Source: Blattabacterium cuenoti (GTDB lineage Bacteria > Bacteroidota > Bacteroidia > Flavobacteriales > Blattabacteriaceae). From it: a DNA stretch of 64,000 nucleotides. The position numbers and the translations under genes are program-made. Below are positions 27,222-37,500 of this stretch, in pieces (the stretch's first letter is position 1; each line of letters begins with the position of its first letter). The DNA is taken from assembly GCF_014252075.1 (NCBI RefSeq), contig NZ_CP059209.1:1-64000 (forward strand), in the 5' to 3' direction. The notes under the pieces were generated by a model. That model saw only the letters and a program-made list of their open reading frames with translations. It searched no databases and was not told where the DNA came from.

Positions 27222-27831
27222 AAATCCAGAAGTAGGACTATTTCTGAATGGAGAGCCTCCTCCTTTTTTATGGAAAAATTTTTCTTTTTATAAAAAAATA
27301 TTTGCTGTTGATGGGGCTTTTTATTACTTAAATAAATCAGGAATTTCAGTGGATTACATCATCGGAGATTTTGACTCTCTTTTAAAAAAAAATATTCCTT
27401 TAGGGAACAATTTTTTGACTGCTTATGATCAAAAATACACTGATTTTGAAAAAGCTCTAAATATAATTTATCAGAAAGGATTTTTGAATATCAATGTTTG
27501 GGGCGCTAGTGGAAGAGAGCAAGATCATTTTTTGGGAAATTTATCTACGGCTTTAAAATATAAAAAAAAATTGTCTATTATATTTCATGACAAATATCAT
27601 TCTTATTTTTTTTCTGATAAAAAAACTTTTTTTTATCAGAAAAAAAATAAGAAGGTCTCTTTGTTTCCATTTCCTGAAGTAGAAGGGTTACAAACTCATG
27701 GTCTTAAGTATCCTATCAAAAAAGGTTTTTTAAAAATAGGGAAAAATATAGGTATCAGAAACGAATCTGATGGAGAAAGAATAGAAATAAATTACAGAAA
27801 AGGAGAATTGCTAGTATTTATAGAAAAATAA
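27205..27831 (+). CDS. Thiamine pyrophosphokinase
   Basis: This enzyme converts thiamine to thiamine pyrophosphate using ATP. The 208 residues show DGAFYYL, the metal-binding IIGDFDSL, DQKYTDFEKAL and GASGREQDHFLGNL, all hallmarks of the family; a C-terminal vitamin-B1-binding domain follows. It overlaps lptB by 17 bases, which suggests coupling by compaction rather than shared function. The cofactor would serve the 2-oxoglutarate dehydrogenase E1 encoded at 53525. Confidence 0.93.
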   Translation: MNHRFKNPEVGLFLNGEPPPFLWKNFSFYKKIFAVDGAFYYLNKSGISVDYIIGDFDSLLKKNIPLGNNFLTAYDQKYTDFEKALNIIYQKGFLNINVWGASGREQDHFLGNLSTALKYKKKLSIIFHDKYHSYFFSDKKTFFYQKKNKKVSLFPFPEVEGLQTHGLKYPIKKGFLKIGKNIGIRNESDGERIEINYRKGELLVFIEK

Positions 27832-27864
27832 AAATTTTTTCTAATTTCTACATTTTTTGAAAAT

Positions 27865-28791
27865 CTAAAAATATTTCAATCTATCTATCATTTTTTTTAC
27901 ATGATTAGCAGACTGAGTTAAAAGATTTTTTTCTTTTTCATTTAATTGCAATTCTATAATTTTTTCTATTCCAGATTTTCCTAAAATAACTGGAACTCCC
28001 AAATATATATTTTTTAAATTATACTCTCCTTTCAAAAAAGCTGAGCATGAAAAAATACGTTTAGAATCTTTTAAAATAGCTTCTACCATTTGTACAACAG
28101 AGGCCCCAGGAGCCATCCAAGCAGATGTGCCTAATAAATTGACTACTTCCTCTCCTCCTTTTTTTGTTTTTTCAACAATAACGTTATTTTCTTCTTCTGA
28201 TATAAATTCTTGTATGGGGATTCCAGATATAGAAGTGTATCTATATAAAGGGACCATTGTATCTCCATGTCCTCCTAATAATAAGGATTGTATATCGTGA
28301 GATGATAATTTTAATTTCTTCGATAAAAAATAACGATATCTTGTAGAGTCTAATATTCCAGCCATTCCAATTACACGAGATGAATCAATTTTAGCAGTAA
28401 TATAACTAACGTATGCCATGACATCTAATGGATTTGATACAATGATAAATTTAGCTTTTGGAGAAAAAAAAATAGATTTTTTCGTAACAGTACGAATAAT
28501 TTCTGCATTAGTCTGAACAAGATTGTCTCTACTCATTCCAGGTTTTCTAGGAAGACCACAAGTGATAACAACTATTTCAGAATTTTCTGATTTTGAATAA
28601 TCATTAGTAATTCCAATTACTTGAGTATTTGATCTTACAAGAGTAAGCATTTGAGAAATGTCCAAACTTTTTCCTTCAGTAAATTTTTCTCTAATATCTA
28701 ATAAAACAATTTTTTTAACTATATCTTTTTGAGCTAATAGACTAGCACAAGAGGCTCCTACGTTTCCTGCTCCAATAATAGTAACTTTCAT
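27865..28791 (-). CDS. mdh: Malate dehydrogenase
   Basis: Mdh oxidises malate to oxaloacetate with NAD in the TCA cycle. The 308 residues are of the LDH-like MDH group. Visible are the NAD-binding GAGNVGASCASLLA, the cofactor-loop segment VSNPLDVMAYV and the catalytic His in LLGGHGDTMVPL. The substrate-specificity loop PRKPGMSRDNLVQTN has the Arg expected for malate. It is divergent from gcvP and convergent with the thiamine pyrophosphokinase gene. Confidence 0.96.
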   Translation of the reverse strand: MKVTIIGAGNVGASCASLLAQKDIVKKIVLLDIREKFTEGKSLDISQMLTLVRSNTQVIGITNDYSKSENSEIVVITCGLPRKPGMSRDNLVQTNAEIIRTVTKKSIFFSPKAKFIIVSNPLDVMAYVSYITAKIDSSRVIGMAGILDSTRYRYFLSKKLKLSSHDIQSLLLGGHGDTMVPLYRYTSISGIPIQEFISEEENNVIVEKTKKGGEEVVNLLGTSAWMAPGASVVQMVEAILKDSKRIFSCSAFLKGEYNLKNIYLGVPVILGKSGIEKIIELQLNEKEKNLLTQSANHVKKMIDRLKYF

Positions 28792-28845
28792 GTTCTTTTT
28801 TTTACTTTGTATGTTATTAATTTTAGGTTAGCTTAAATATTTACC

Positions 28846-28853
28846 TAAATTTG
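28846..28853 (+). promoter_or_regulatory. Candidate Bacteroidota -7 element upstream of gcvP
   Basis: TAAATTTG matches the Bacteroidota TAnnTTTG consensus exactly and ends 33 bases before the gcvP start. I see no TTTG at the expected upstream distance, so this is a half-match only. Confidence 0.3.
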
Positions 28854-28886
28854 TAATCTTTAAAGATAAACACAATTTCTATTTTT

Positions 28887-31766
28887 ATGAAAGAGGATTA
28901 CGTCAGAAAAAAAAAATTCTATCACAGACATATAGGACCGTCTTGTTATGAAATTAACGAGATGTTGAAAGAATTGCAATGTTCCTCTATTAAGGATTTT
29001 ATCAAAAAAACTATACCTAAAGAAATACGTTTAAAAAAGAAATTAAATCTACCAAATTCTATTTCTGAATATCAATATTTAAAACACATTGATAAAATCA
29101 GTAAAAAAAATAAAATTTACCGTTCCTATATAGGATTAGGATACCGGAATACTATTACTCCAAGCGTTATTCAAAGAAATATTTTAGAAAATCCAAGTTG
29201 GTATACTCCTTATACTCCTTATCAATCAGAAATATCTCAAGGACGTTTAGAAGCTTTGATCAATTTTCAAACTATGATTTCTGATCTTACTGGAATGAAA
29301 ATAAGTAATGCATCCATGTTAGATGAATCTACAGCTGCTGCAGATGCAATGTTTATGATTTTTCAAGAAAAAATAAAAAGGAAACAGATCAATAATAACT
29401 ATTCATTTTTTGTTTCAGACGAAATTCTTCCACAAACTTTTGCAGTTTTAAAAACAAGATGTTTTGGTTTAGGAATACACATTATAAGAGATAGTCATAA
29501 GAATTTTCTGAAAAATAAATATAAAGTGGAAAATATATTTGGATTGATTATTTCTTATCCTTCTTGTTTAGGTGAAATATATGATTATGGTGAAACAATT
29601 GAATATGCAAAAAAAAACAATATATCAGTAATTGTTTCTGCAGATATTTTATCTTTATCCTTATTGAAACCTCCTGGAGAATGGGGGGCTGATGTTGTTG
29701 TAGGATCTAGCCAATCTTTTGGGGTTCCTATGGGATATGGTGGACCTCACGCTGCTTTTTTTTCTACTCATGAAAAATATAAACGTTTTATTCCTGGTAG
29801 AATAATTGGAATGTCTATAGATAGGCAAAACAGAAAAGCATTTCGCATGGCTTTACAAACTAGAGAACAACATATAAAAAGAGAAAAAGCAACTTCAAAT
29901 ATTTGTACATCACAAGTTTTGCCTGCTATAATGGCTTCTATGTATGCTTTATATCATGGAAAAGAAGGATTAATAGAAATAGCTAAAAGCATTCATGAAT
30001 ATGCTAAAAAATTAGAATTTTTATTGGTTAATAATATAAATAATCTTTATCAAGTAAACAAATTTTATTTTGATACTATTAGAATAAAAACTGATTTTAT
30101 AGAGAAACTAAAAAAAGTTTCAGATCGGAAAAAAACCAATTTTAGGTATGTAGATAGAAATCATATAACCATTACTTTAGATGAAACCACATGTAAAGAA
30201 GATATAGATCATATTTTATCCATATTTCATGAAGTTTCTATTTATAAAAAAAGAAAAAAATATGATGATATAAAAAAAATTCATGAAAAACATAAAATTC
30301 CTAGTTCTTTAAAAAGAACTTCTGATTTTTTGAAACATGAAATTTTTCATAAATTTTATTCAGAAAATGAATTGATGCGTTATATAAAACGACTAGAAAG
30401 AAAAGATCTTTCTTTAAATCATTCTATGATTCCGCTTGGTTCATGCACTATGAAACTGAATGCTTCTACGGAATTATTTTCTTTAAGCCAACATGAATGG
30501 AGGAATGTTCATCCTTTTGTTCCTGATCAACAAGCAATGGGATATCACTTTGTCATTCATAATTTAAAAAAATATTTAAAAGAAATAACTGGATTTTCTG
30601 GAGTCTCTTTACAACCTAATTCAGGTGCTCAGGGAGAATATGCTGGACTTATGGTTATAAAATCTTATCATCATTCATTACAAGAGTCAAAAAGGAATAT
30701 AGCATTAATTCCTTCTTCTTCTCATGGAACGAATCCGGCTTCAGCAAACATGGCAGGAATGAAAGTTATTTTAATTTCTACAAAAAATGATGGGTCTATT
30801 GATAGAAATGATTTATTCAAAAAAGTGAAAGAATATAAAAATTTTTTATCTGTTTTAATGATCACTTATCCTTCTACTCACGGTGTATATGAAATAAATA
30901 TTCAGGAAATCATAGATATCATTCATGAAAATGGAGGGCAAGTATACATGGATGGAGCAAATATGAATGCTCAAGTTGGTTTAATAAAACCAGCACATTT
31001 GGGAGTGGATGTTTGTCATCTAAATCTTCATAAAACTTTTGCTATTCCTCATGGTGGAGGAGGCCCTGGAATGGGTCCTATTTGTGTCTCTTCACATTTG
31101 AAGCCTTTTCTTCCTGATCATCCTTTTTTTGAAAAAGGAGAAAAAGATAAATTGACGATATCCTCTTCTCCATATGGATCCTCTTTGATTCTTACAATTT
31201 CCTATGCTTATATTCGTTTATTAGGTCCAGATGGACTTAGAAAGTGTACAGAAATATCTATACTGAATGCAAATTATATAAAAGAAAAATTAAAAAGATT
31301 TTATAACATATTATATGTAGGAAAAAACAATGCAGTGGCACACGAATTAATTATAGATTGTAGGATGTTCAAATCTCTAGGAATAGAGATTGTAGATATA
31401 GCAAAAAGAATGATGGATTACGGATATCATGCTCCTACTATATCTTTTCCTGTAGAAGGATGTATGATGATAGAACCTACGGAAAGTGAATCTAAAGAAG
31501 AATTAGATCGTTTTATTGAAACACTTATCAATATACGAAAAGAAATTCAAGAAATCGAAGATGGTAAATTTTCTAAAAAAGAAAATGTATTCAAAAACGC
31601 TCCGCACAGTATAGAATTGCTAACTAATAATGATTGGAAATATTCTTATAGTAGAGAAAAAGCTGCATATCCATTATTTTGGGTTAGAAAAAGGAAATTT
31701 TGGCCATCAGTTTGTCGTGTTGATGATGGATACGGAGATAGAAATTTGATATGTACATGTACTTAG
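28887..31766 (+). CDS. gcvP: Glycine dehydrogenase (decarboxylating), P protein of the glycine cleavage system
   Basis: The P protein decarboxylates glycine and passes the aminomethyl group to the lipoyl H protein. This is the single-chain form of 959 residues with two homologous halves. The PLP lysine is K716 in LNLHKTFAIPHGGGGPG. The N-terminal half has YTPYQSEISQGRLEALINFQ. No gcvT or gcvH lies nearby. The protein ends with a normal C-terminus, and the stop codon lies in the loop of a terminator-like hairpin. Confidence 0.97.
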   Translation: MKEDYVRKKKFYHRHIGPSCYEINEMLKELQCSSIKDFIKKTIPKEIRLKKKLNLPNSISEYQYLKHIDKISKKNKIYRSYIGLGYRNTITPSVIQRNILENPSWYTPYTPYQSEISQGRLEALINFQTMISDLTGMKISNASMLDESTAAADAMFMIFQEKIKRKQINNNYSFFVSDEILPQTFAVLKTRCFGLGIHIIRDSHKNFLKNKYKVENIFGLIISYPSCLGEIYDYGETIEYAKKNNISVIVSADILSLSLLKPPGEWGADVVVGSSQSFGVPMGYGGPHAAFFSTHEKYKRFIPGRIIGMSIDRQNRKAFRMALQTREQHIKREKATSNICTSQVLPAIMASMYALYHGKEGLIEIAKSIHEYAKKLEFLLVNNINNLYQVNKFYFDTIRIKTDFIEKLKKVSDRKKTNFRYVDRNHITITLDETTCKEDIDHILSIFHEVSIYKKRKKYDDIKKIHEKHKIPSSLKRTSDFLKHEIFHKFYSENELMRYIKRLERKDLSLNHSMIPLGSCTMKLNASTELFSLSQHEWRNVHPFVPDQQAMGYHFVIHNLKKYLKEITGFSGVSLQPNSGAQGEYAGLMVIKSYHHSLQESKRNIALIPSSSHGTNPASANMAGMKVILISTKNDGSIDRNDLFKKVKEYKNFLSVLMITYPSTHGVYEINIQEIIDIIHENGGQVYMDGANMNAQVGLIKPAHLGVDVCHLNLHKTFAIPHGGGGPGMGPICVSSHLKPFLPDHPFFEKGEKDKLTISSSPYGSSLILTISYAYIRLLGPDGLRKCTEISILNANYIKEKLKRFYNILYVGKNNAVAHELIIDCRMFKSLGIEIVDIAKRMMDYGYHAPTISFPVEGCMMIEPTESESKEELDRFIETLINIRKEIQEIEDGKFSKKENVFKNAPHSIELLTNNDWKYSYSREKAAYPLFWVRKRKFWPSVCRVDDGYGDRNLICTCT

Positions 31767-31783
31767 TACATGTATATATTTTT
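31751..31783 (+). terminator. Hairpin terminator at the gcvP/tsaD convergence
   Basis: TACATGTAC (31754-31762), loop TTA, then GTACATGTA (31766-31774) form a perfect 9-bp stem. Three more outer pairs, one of them G-U, extend it, and ATTTTT follows. The gcvP stop TAG (31764-31766) begins in the loop. The tsaD stop lies in the T run, so the hairpin could serve both convergent genes, though the minus-strand U tract is weak. Confidence 0.65.
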
Positions 31784-32813
31784 AAAATGTTTTAAATTTA
31801 GAATATGGAGAAACATGAATCGAATCAAATAAATTTTTTTCATATTTTAATAGTCCTGTAATAGCTATCATCGCTCCATTGTCCGTGGTATATTTTTTCT
31901 TTGGAATAAAGATTTCACATTTTTTGTTTTCTTTTGCAAAAGATATAAACATTCGTCTAATTTCACAATTTGCGGAGACCCCACCTGCTAAAACTATTCT
32001 ATAAATTCCAGTTTTTAAAGTTGCTTTTTGAACTTTTTCTAAAAGAATTTCTGCTATTATTCTCTGGATAGAAGCACAAATATCAGATATATTTTGTTTT
32101 ATAAACAATGGATTTTTTTTTAATTTTTTTTTGAAAAATTGTAAAACATTACTTTGGAATCCACTAAAACTGAAATTTAACCCATTTACTGATGGTTTTG
32201 AAAAAACAAATTTATTACAATTTCCATTTTTAGAAAAAAGTTCTATCATAGGGCCTCCAGGATAATGAAAACCCAATATTCTAGCTACTTTATCCAAAGT
32301 ATTCCCTATAGAATCATCTAAAGTAGATCCTAATATTTCCATTTGAAAAAAATCATTCACTTTCACAAGTTGAGTATGTCCTCCACTTATGACTAAACCT
32401 AAAAATGGAAATTTAGGATAAGAATTGTTCATATTAGCATTTTTTATGAAATGAGCAAGTATATGGGCTTGTACATGATTTACAGTTAATAAAGGAATCT
32501 CTAACCCCATTGAAAAAGACTTTGCAAAAGAAGCCCCTACTAATAAAGATCCTATCAATCCTGGTCCTAAAGTAAAGGAAACAGCATCAATTTGATTTTT
32601 TTTAATTCTTGCTGAATCTATTGACTGATTTACAGCTGTAATAATATTTTTTTCATGTAGTCTTGAAGCTAATTCTGGAACTACACCTCCATATTTTTTA
32701 TGGATATCTTGATGAATGATAATATTAGATAAGACATCTCTATTTTTAATAATAGAAACAGCCGTTTCATCACATGATGATTCTATCCCGATAATAATAG
32801 GTTTTTTTTTCAT
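31782..32813 (-). CDS. tsaD: tRNA N6-adenosine threonylcarbamoyltransferase TsaD
   Basis: TsaD transfers the threonylcarbamoyl group to A37 of ANN-decoding tRNAs. The 343 residues show the metal-binding His pair in NHVQAHILAH, the phosphate segment ISGGHTQLVKV and GIESSCDETAVS at the N-terminus. The length is usual. It is divergent from tamB by about 24 bases, a pairing common in Bacteroidota, and convergent with gcvP. Confidence 0.97.
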   Translation of the reverse strand: MKKKPIIIGIESSCDETAVSIIKNRDVLSNIIIHQDIHKKYGGVVPELASRLHEKNIITAVNQSIDSARIKKNQIDAVSFTLGPGLIGSLLVGASFAKSFSMGLEIPLLTVNHVQAHILAHFIKNANMNNSYPKFPFLGLVISGGHTQLVKVNDFFQMEILGSTLDDSIGNTLDKVARILGFHYPGGPMIELFSKNGNCNKFVFSKPSVNGLNFSFSGFQSNVLQFFKKKLKKNPLFIKQNISDICASIQRIIAEILLEKVQKATLKTGIYRIVLAGGVSANCEIRRMFISFAKENKKCEIFIPKKKYTTDNGAMIAITGLLKYEKNLFDSIHVSPYSKFKTF

Positions 32814-32837
32814 AATAAAATAACAATATCTTTGAAA

Positions 32838-35800
32838 ATGAACAATGCTTTTTTGTATAAATTTTTTACCAGAAAAAAAATAATAATTTTTTTGATTTTT
32901 TCATTGGCATTATTGATTATAAATATTTATGATCAAAAAAAAGTACAAGAAAAAGTATCAACGTTTTTTTTGAAAAAAGTAAGAGAAAAATTAGGAAATG
33001 AAATTTCAATAAAACACATTTCATTTAATTTTTTTGAAAAAGAACTTATTTTTTATGATGTCAAAATTAGAGATCATCATCATTTTTCTTTTATTCATTT
33101 ATCTCAATGTAAAATATCCATTAATAATTTATTTCGTTTTATTTTTATCAATTCTAGATATTTAAATATAAAAAATTTAATTATTGACAATTCTTCTTTT
33201 TTTATCAGAAAATATTTCAAAGAAAAAGAAAATAATATCCTTTTTTTTATCAGAAATATTTTTCTGAATCAAGAATCAAATAAAATGAATATCAAAATAA
33301 TTACTTGTTCTAAGCTAAGGATAAATAAATCTCATTTGATCTATATAGATTCCAAAAAAAAATTCAATCATTTCTTTTCTAGTTATATAAAAAATATTCA
33401 AATCAAAAATCGAAAAATAAAAGCTTCTATTTTTTCTTTTCAATCTCAAGAATTTATAAATAAAAAAAAATTTTGCATAAAAAACTTGTTTTGCAATTTA
33501 ACATATGATTATCCTGCAAAATTAGAAATTCGTGACTTTTTTATAAAAACATCCAATAGTTTTCTAAAAGGATCCTTTTCTATTTTCAATGACGATAAAT
33601 ATGAATATGAAAAAAATAAAGAATTTTTTTCCAAAAAAAGCATACGATGTGAAATTTTTAAAGGATCAAAATTAGGACCTGATTTAGGAATATTTTTTTC
33701 CAAAAAATGGTCTTCTAATTTTAGATTATTTATTCAAGGAAATATAAACGGAAAATTTAATGGTCTGAATAAAAGACTTTTTCTTTCTAATATTTTTATA
33801 AAGGATTTACAAGAAAATAGATTGTTTGCAAAGAGTATTTATATTTCTTTAAATCAAGAATGGAAAGAGATTAAATTTTTTAAATCTTTTATTCAATTTT
33901 ATCCTCATCAAATAAGTCAAATAATTCCATACAACTTCCATTCAAAATTAAATTTTATAAAAGAAGTTAATTTGAATTTAAAAAAATGGATATACAAAGG
34001 GAATTTAATTTTTAGAGAAAAAATTGGAGAAGGGAAAAAAAGTTTAAAAATAGAAGGAATTATTCAAAATCATTTTTTGGCAGCTAAAGTATCAACTTAT
34101 ATTAATTTTATGAGTCATAATCATGATGTTAAATATGTAAGTAAAATTACAATCGAAAAAAAATATCTTCTTTTTTTATTCAAAGTTTTATTCAAAGACA
34201 AGAAAAAAAGTTTTTTTTTAATTCCATCAGGTATTCCTCTTTTTATAAATAAATATTTATTATCTGATTTTTGGATTTTTATTAATTTAAAAGGAAATCT
34301 ATCAAAATTTTTTTTAAATCTGTTTCTCTCTCATTCAGGATATCAAATTAATTTAAAAGGAAAAATTCATTCACACTTCAATAAAATCTATTTAAGAATA
34401 GATGACTATAAAAATCGAGTTCACAAAGGAATTAAAGTAATGTTAATCAATAATCAAAAATTTAAAAAAATTAGTATCAATATATATGATATGATAATTG
34501 GTCAGATTTATGGACATTTTAAATGGGAACATTTATTAACTATTATCCCAAAAGATATTTTTGAATTAAAAAATTCCTGCAAAAAAGAGATAGAATACGT
34601 GAATTTTAATTTTCTGATAAAAAAATCCTTTTTCAATTTCATAAAACAGAAAAAAGATAGAAATACTTTTTCTGATATTCGAATTTCAGGAAAAAAAGAG
34701 AAGAACGTATTTAAAACAATTTTTTTTACAGAATCAGTCCAATGGAATGGAATTTATTTTGAAAAACTATTTATAATAGTTAATTCTTCTTCTTTTAGAA
34801 AATGGATAAAAATTGATACAGAAAAAATTACTTACAAAGATTTTTTTTCAAAGAAAATAAATGTATCTATTTTGAGTCTAGAAAATTTTTGGATGATTAA
34901 TTCTAAATTTTTATTAAAGTTAAAAAAACAAAAATACAAAGAACAAATATTGAATTTCATTTGTAAGAATAAAAAAAATTTATTCATTTTTTTCCCTTTA
35001 CTTTCTAAATTAAGCATCAATGGATATGATTGGAAGATTAATAATAATTTGGGAATAATAAAAATAGACCTCATTAAAAGAAGATATACCATAAAAAATA
35101 TTATTTTATCTTCAGAAAAACAAGAAATTATTGTGAACGCGGATTTTATTGAAAAAAAAGAAAAAACATTTCAATTTTATTTCAAAGACGTGCAGTTAAA
35201 AAAAATAATATTTAAAAATAATATAGATGGTTTCTTAAACGGTTTTTTTTCCTATAAAAGAAAATATAATCAAATTGAACCTAATTTACATGTAAAAATT
35301 TCCGATTTTTCAATTGGAAAAAAAATTTTAGGAAACTTTTATGTTCATTCCTTTCATAAGGATAAAAATTATAAGATTAATGGAGTTCTTAAAAAAAATA
35401 CTCATGACATATTGAAAATAAATGGAAATATTAACAACGAATCAAAAAATCAATCCATACTCGATTTAAATATCAATGTTAAAAACTTAAAAATGGATAA
35501 TTTTTCCTTTTTTTGGAAAAAAATGAATAGTGAAGCAAGAGGTTTTTTGACAGGAAAAATAAAAATATTTGGAAATATAGACAATCCTCATTATTTTGGA
35601 AGATTAGAACTTAAAAAGTTTGGAATCAAAATAAATTCTATAAATACAGATTATGAAATCACAAGTAAATCTTATGTAAATATCGTTTCTGAATCCTGTA
35701 TTTCATTATCTTCTTCTTATTTTAAGGATACTAAATATAATACTCAAGGATATATAAATGGATGTTTTTTACACAAAAATTTTATCAAATGGAATTTTGA

Positions 35801-36848
35801 ATTATCTATAAACACAAAAAATTTACTTGTTTTAGATACATATGGAGAACGAGATCGTTTTTTATTTGGAAAAATATTGACTCATGGAAAAATTCAAATA
35901 ACGAAAAAAGAAAATAAAGTTCACGTTTCTATGAAAAATGGAAAAATTTTAAGTTCTTCTCATTTATACATTAATCCAAAAGGTCAAAAATTTCAAAATC
36001 AAAAAAATCAAAACCGAAATCACAAGGGAGATAATGATTTTTTATTAATAGACATTAAAACAAATGTAAAAAGAAACACAAAAGTATCAATATTTTTAGA
36101 CGAAAATTTAGAAAATTTTATTGAATTAAAAGGAGAAGGTTCTCTTTCTTTAAGAAAAACATATAAAAAAAATGTTGAAACCAGTGGAAAATATTTTGTA
36201 ATAGATGGATTATATCATTTTTCTATCCGAGAAAAAATACCAATTCTAAAATTGGAAAAAGAATTTAAAATAAAACCAGGAGGTTTTATTACTTGGAAAA
36301 ATAATTTTGATCAATCCAATATCAATTTAATTGCTTATGAGACCAAGTCTGTCTCAAAAATTTCTGAGTATATAAATTTTACAGAATCTGAAAAACCTCA
36401 TAAGGGAATGATATTTGCAGAATTAAGAATCAATATTTATGGAAAAATACAAAAACCTAATATTAATATGGAAATTTTATTTCCTAAAAGTAATGAAGAA
36501 ACTCAAAAAAAATTATTTAGTAAACTGAACTCTTTTGAAGAAAAAACAATACAATTTTTATCCATTCTAATATTAGGAAAATTTTTTCTAAAAAATGAGA
36601 CCATAAAAAATTTTTTATACTTTTCTGTTCTCGAATTTTTTTTAAAAAAACTAAAGAAAATATTATTAGATTCATATATCAATCAATCTTTAAATTTTAA
36701 TTTCTTTCAAAAAAAAGAAACGTTCAATTATTTTTTTTCTTTATATCATAAGAACAAAAATCTATCGAATGATAAAAATATAAGATTACTTATTGAAAAA
36801 CAAGAACCTATTTCTTCAAAAGAAAGTTTTGTATCTTGGTATTTTTAA
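32838..36848 (+). CDS. TamB-like translocation and assembly module protein (DUF490)
   Basis: TamB/AsmA-like proteins span the periplasm as long beta-sheet grooves and are linked to phospholipid transport and outer-membrane assembly. This 1336-residue protein has one N-terminal membrane anchor (about 10-30), a long repetitive beta-rich body and a C-terminal DUF490-type domain (last about 350 residues, with GSLSLRKTYKKNVETSGKY). A TTG two codons upstream (32832) is an alternative start. The neighbouring tsaD in divergent orientation is the usual Bacteroidota context. The body is rich in Lys, Ile, Phe and Asn as AT bias predicts. Confidence 0.85.
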   Translation: MNNAFLYKFFTRKKIIIFLIFSLALLIINIYDQKKVQEKVSTFFLKKVREKLGNEISIKHISFNFFEKELIFYDVKIRDHHHFSFIHLSQCKISINNLFRFIFINSRYLNIKNLIIDNSSFFIRKYFKEKENNILFFIRNIFLNQESNKMNIKIITCSKLRINKSHLIYIDSKKKFNHFFSSYIKNIQIKNRKIKASIFSFQSQEFINKKKFCIKNLFCNLTYDYPAKLEIRDFFIKTSNSFLKGSFSIFNDDKYEYEKNKEFFSKKSIRCEIFKGSKLGPDLGIFFSKKWSSNFRLFIQGNINGKFNGLNKRLFLSNIFIKDLQENRLFAKSIYISLNQEWKEIKFFKSFIQFYPHQISQIIPYNFHSKLNFIKEVNLNLKKWIYKGNLIFREKIGEGKKSLKIEGIIQNHFLAAKVSTYINFMSHNHDVKYVSKITIEKKYLLFLFKVLFKDKKKSFFLIPSGIPLFINKYLLSDFWIFINLKGNLSKFFLNLFLSHSGYQINLKGKIHSHFNKIYLRIDDYKNRVHKGIKVMLINNQKFKKISINIYDMIIGQIYGHFKWEHLLTIIPKDIFELKNSCKKEIEYVNFNFLIKKSFFNFIKQKKDRNTFSDIRISGKKEKNVFKTIFFTESVQWNGIYFEKLFIIVNSSSFRKWIKIDTEKITYKDFFSKKINVSILSLENFWMINSKFLLKLKKQKYKEQILNFICKNKKNLFIFFPLLSKLSINGYDWKINNNLGIIKIDLIKRRYTIKNIILSSEKQEIIVNADFIEKKEKTFQFYFKDVQLKKIIFKNNIDGFLNGFFSYKRKYNQIEPNLHVKISDFSIGKKILGNFYVHSFHKDKNYKINGVLKKNTHDILKINGNINNESKNQSILDLNINVKNLKMDNFSFFWKKMNSEARGFLTGKIKIFGNIDNPHYFGRLELKKFGIKINSINTDYEITSKSYVNIVSESCISLSSSYFKDTKYNTQGYINGCFLHKNFIKWNFELSINTKNLLVLDTYGERDRFLFGKILTHGKIQITKKENKVHVSMKNGKILSSSHLYINPKGQKFQNQKNQNRNHKGDNDFLLIDIKTNVKRNTKVSIFLDENLENFIELKGEGSLSLRKTYKKNVETSGKYFVIDGLYHFSIREKIPILKLEKEFKIKPGGFITWKNNFDQSNINLIAYETKSVSKISEYINFTESEKPHKGMIFAELRINIYGKIQKPNINMEILFPKSNEETQKKLFSKLNSFEEKTIQFLSILILGKFFLKNETIKNFLYFSVLEFFLKKLKKILLDSYINQSLNFNFFQKKETFNYFFSLYHKNKNLSNDKNIRLLIEKQEPISSKESFVSWYF

Positions 36849-36874
36849 TACCTTTATTCAAAAAAAATAAAAAA

Positions 36875-37411
36875 ATGATTCTAAGATATAATACAGATGA
36901 AATAGACAATACCATTGTCAGAAAATTAAATATAAATGCTAGAACCCCATATACAGAAATCAGTAAACAGATTAGTAAAGAAATCAAGCCACTATCCGTT
37001 GGAACTGTTCATGTCAGAGTAAAAAAATTAGAAGATGCAGGTATTATAAAGGGAAGTACTTTGATTATTGGATATGAATCTTTGGGTTTTCATTTAATAG
37101 CTTTTGTTGGAATTTTATCAGATTCACGAGAATCTAAATTAGTAAAAGAAGAATTAAAAAAAATTCCTAATGTAGTCCAATTATATATCACATCAGGAAA
37201 ATACAATCTTTTTTGCAGAATTATTGCTAGAGATCCTTCAGATGCTAGAGATGTTATTTCTAAAATTGGAGAGATAAAAGGGGTTCTTAGAACGGAATCT
37301 ACTATTTGTTTGGAAGAAAGTATTAATGATGAAAACAGATTATTATCCAATATTTTACAAAAAAATCAATCATCTTATAAAAAAAAACATAATGATATTA
37401 TCATAACATAA
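36875..37411 (+). CDS. Lrp/AsnC-family transcriptional regulator
   Basis: The 178 residues comprise an N-terminal winged helix (about 5-65; DEIDNTIVRKLNINARTPYT) and a C-terminal RAM ligand-binding domain (about 75-150; YNLFCRIIARDPSDARDVI). Such proteins sense amino acids and bind DNA as octamers. The frame is open back to 36836 inside tamB, but family similarity starts at MILRYNTDEID, so I use 36875. It is the only transcription factor I recognise in the window. Confidence 0.9.
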   Translation: MILRYNTDEIDNTIVRKLNINARTPYTEISKQISKEIKPLSVGTVHVRVKKLEDAGIIKGSTLIIGYESLGFHLIAFVGILSDSRESKLVKEELKKIPNVVQLYITSGKYNLFCRIIARDPSDARDVISKIGEIKGVLRTESTICLEESINDENRLLSNILQKNQSSYKKKHNDIIIT

Positions 37412-37500
37412 TTGATAATTATTATAATTGTTTGATACTTCTTCTTAAAATCAGAATTTCATCCTTCCGAAAAAATTGCATAGTTTCAATTTTTTAGGCA

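Noticed and set aside
34832-35092. Minus-strand open frame inside tamB
   Set aside because: Antisense shadow with no start context or family similarity.
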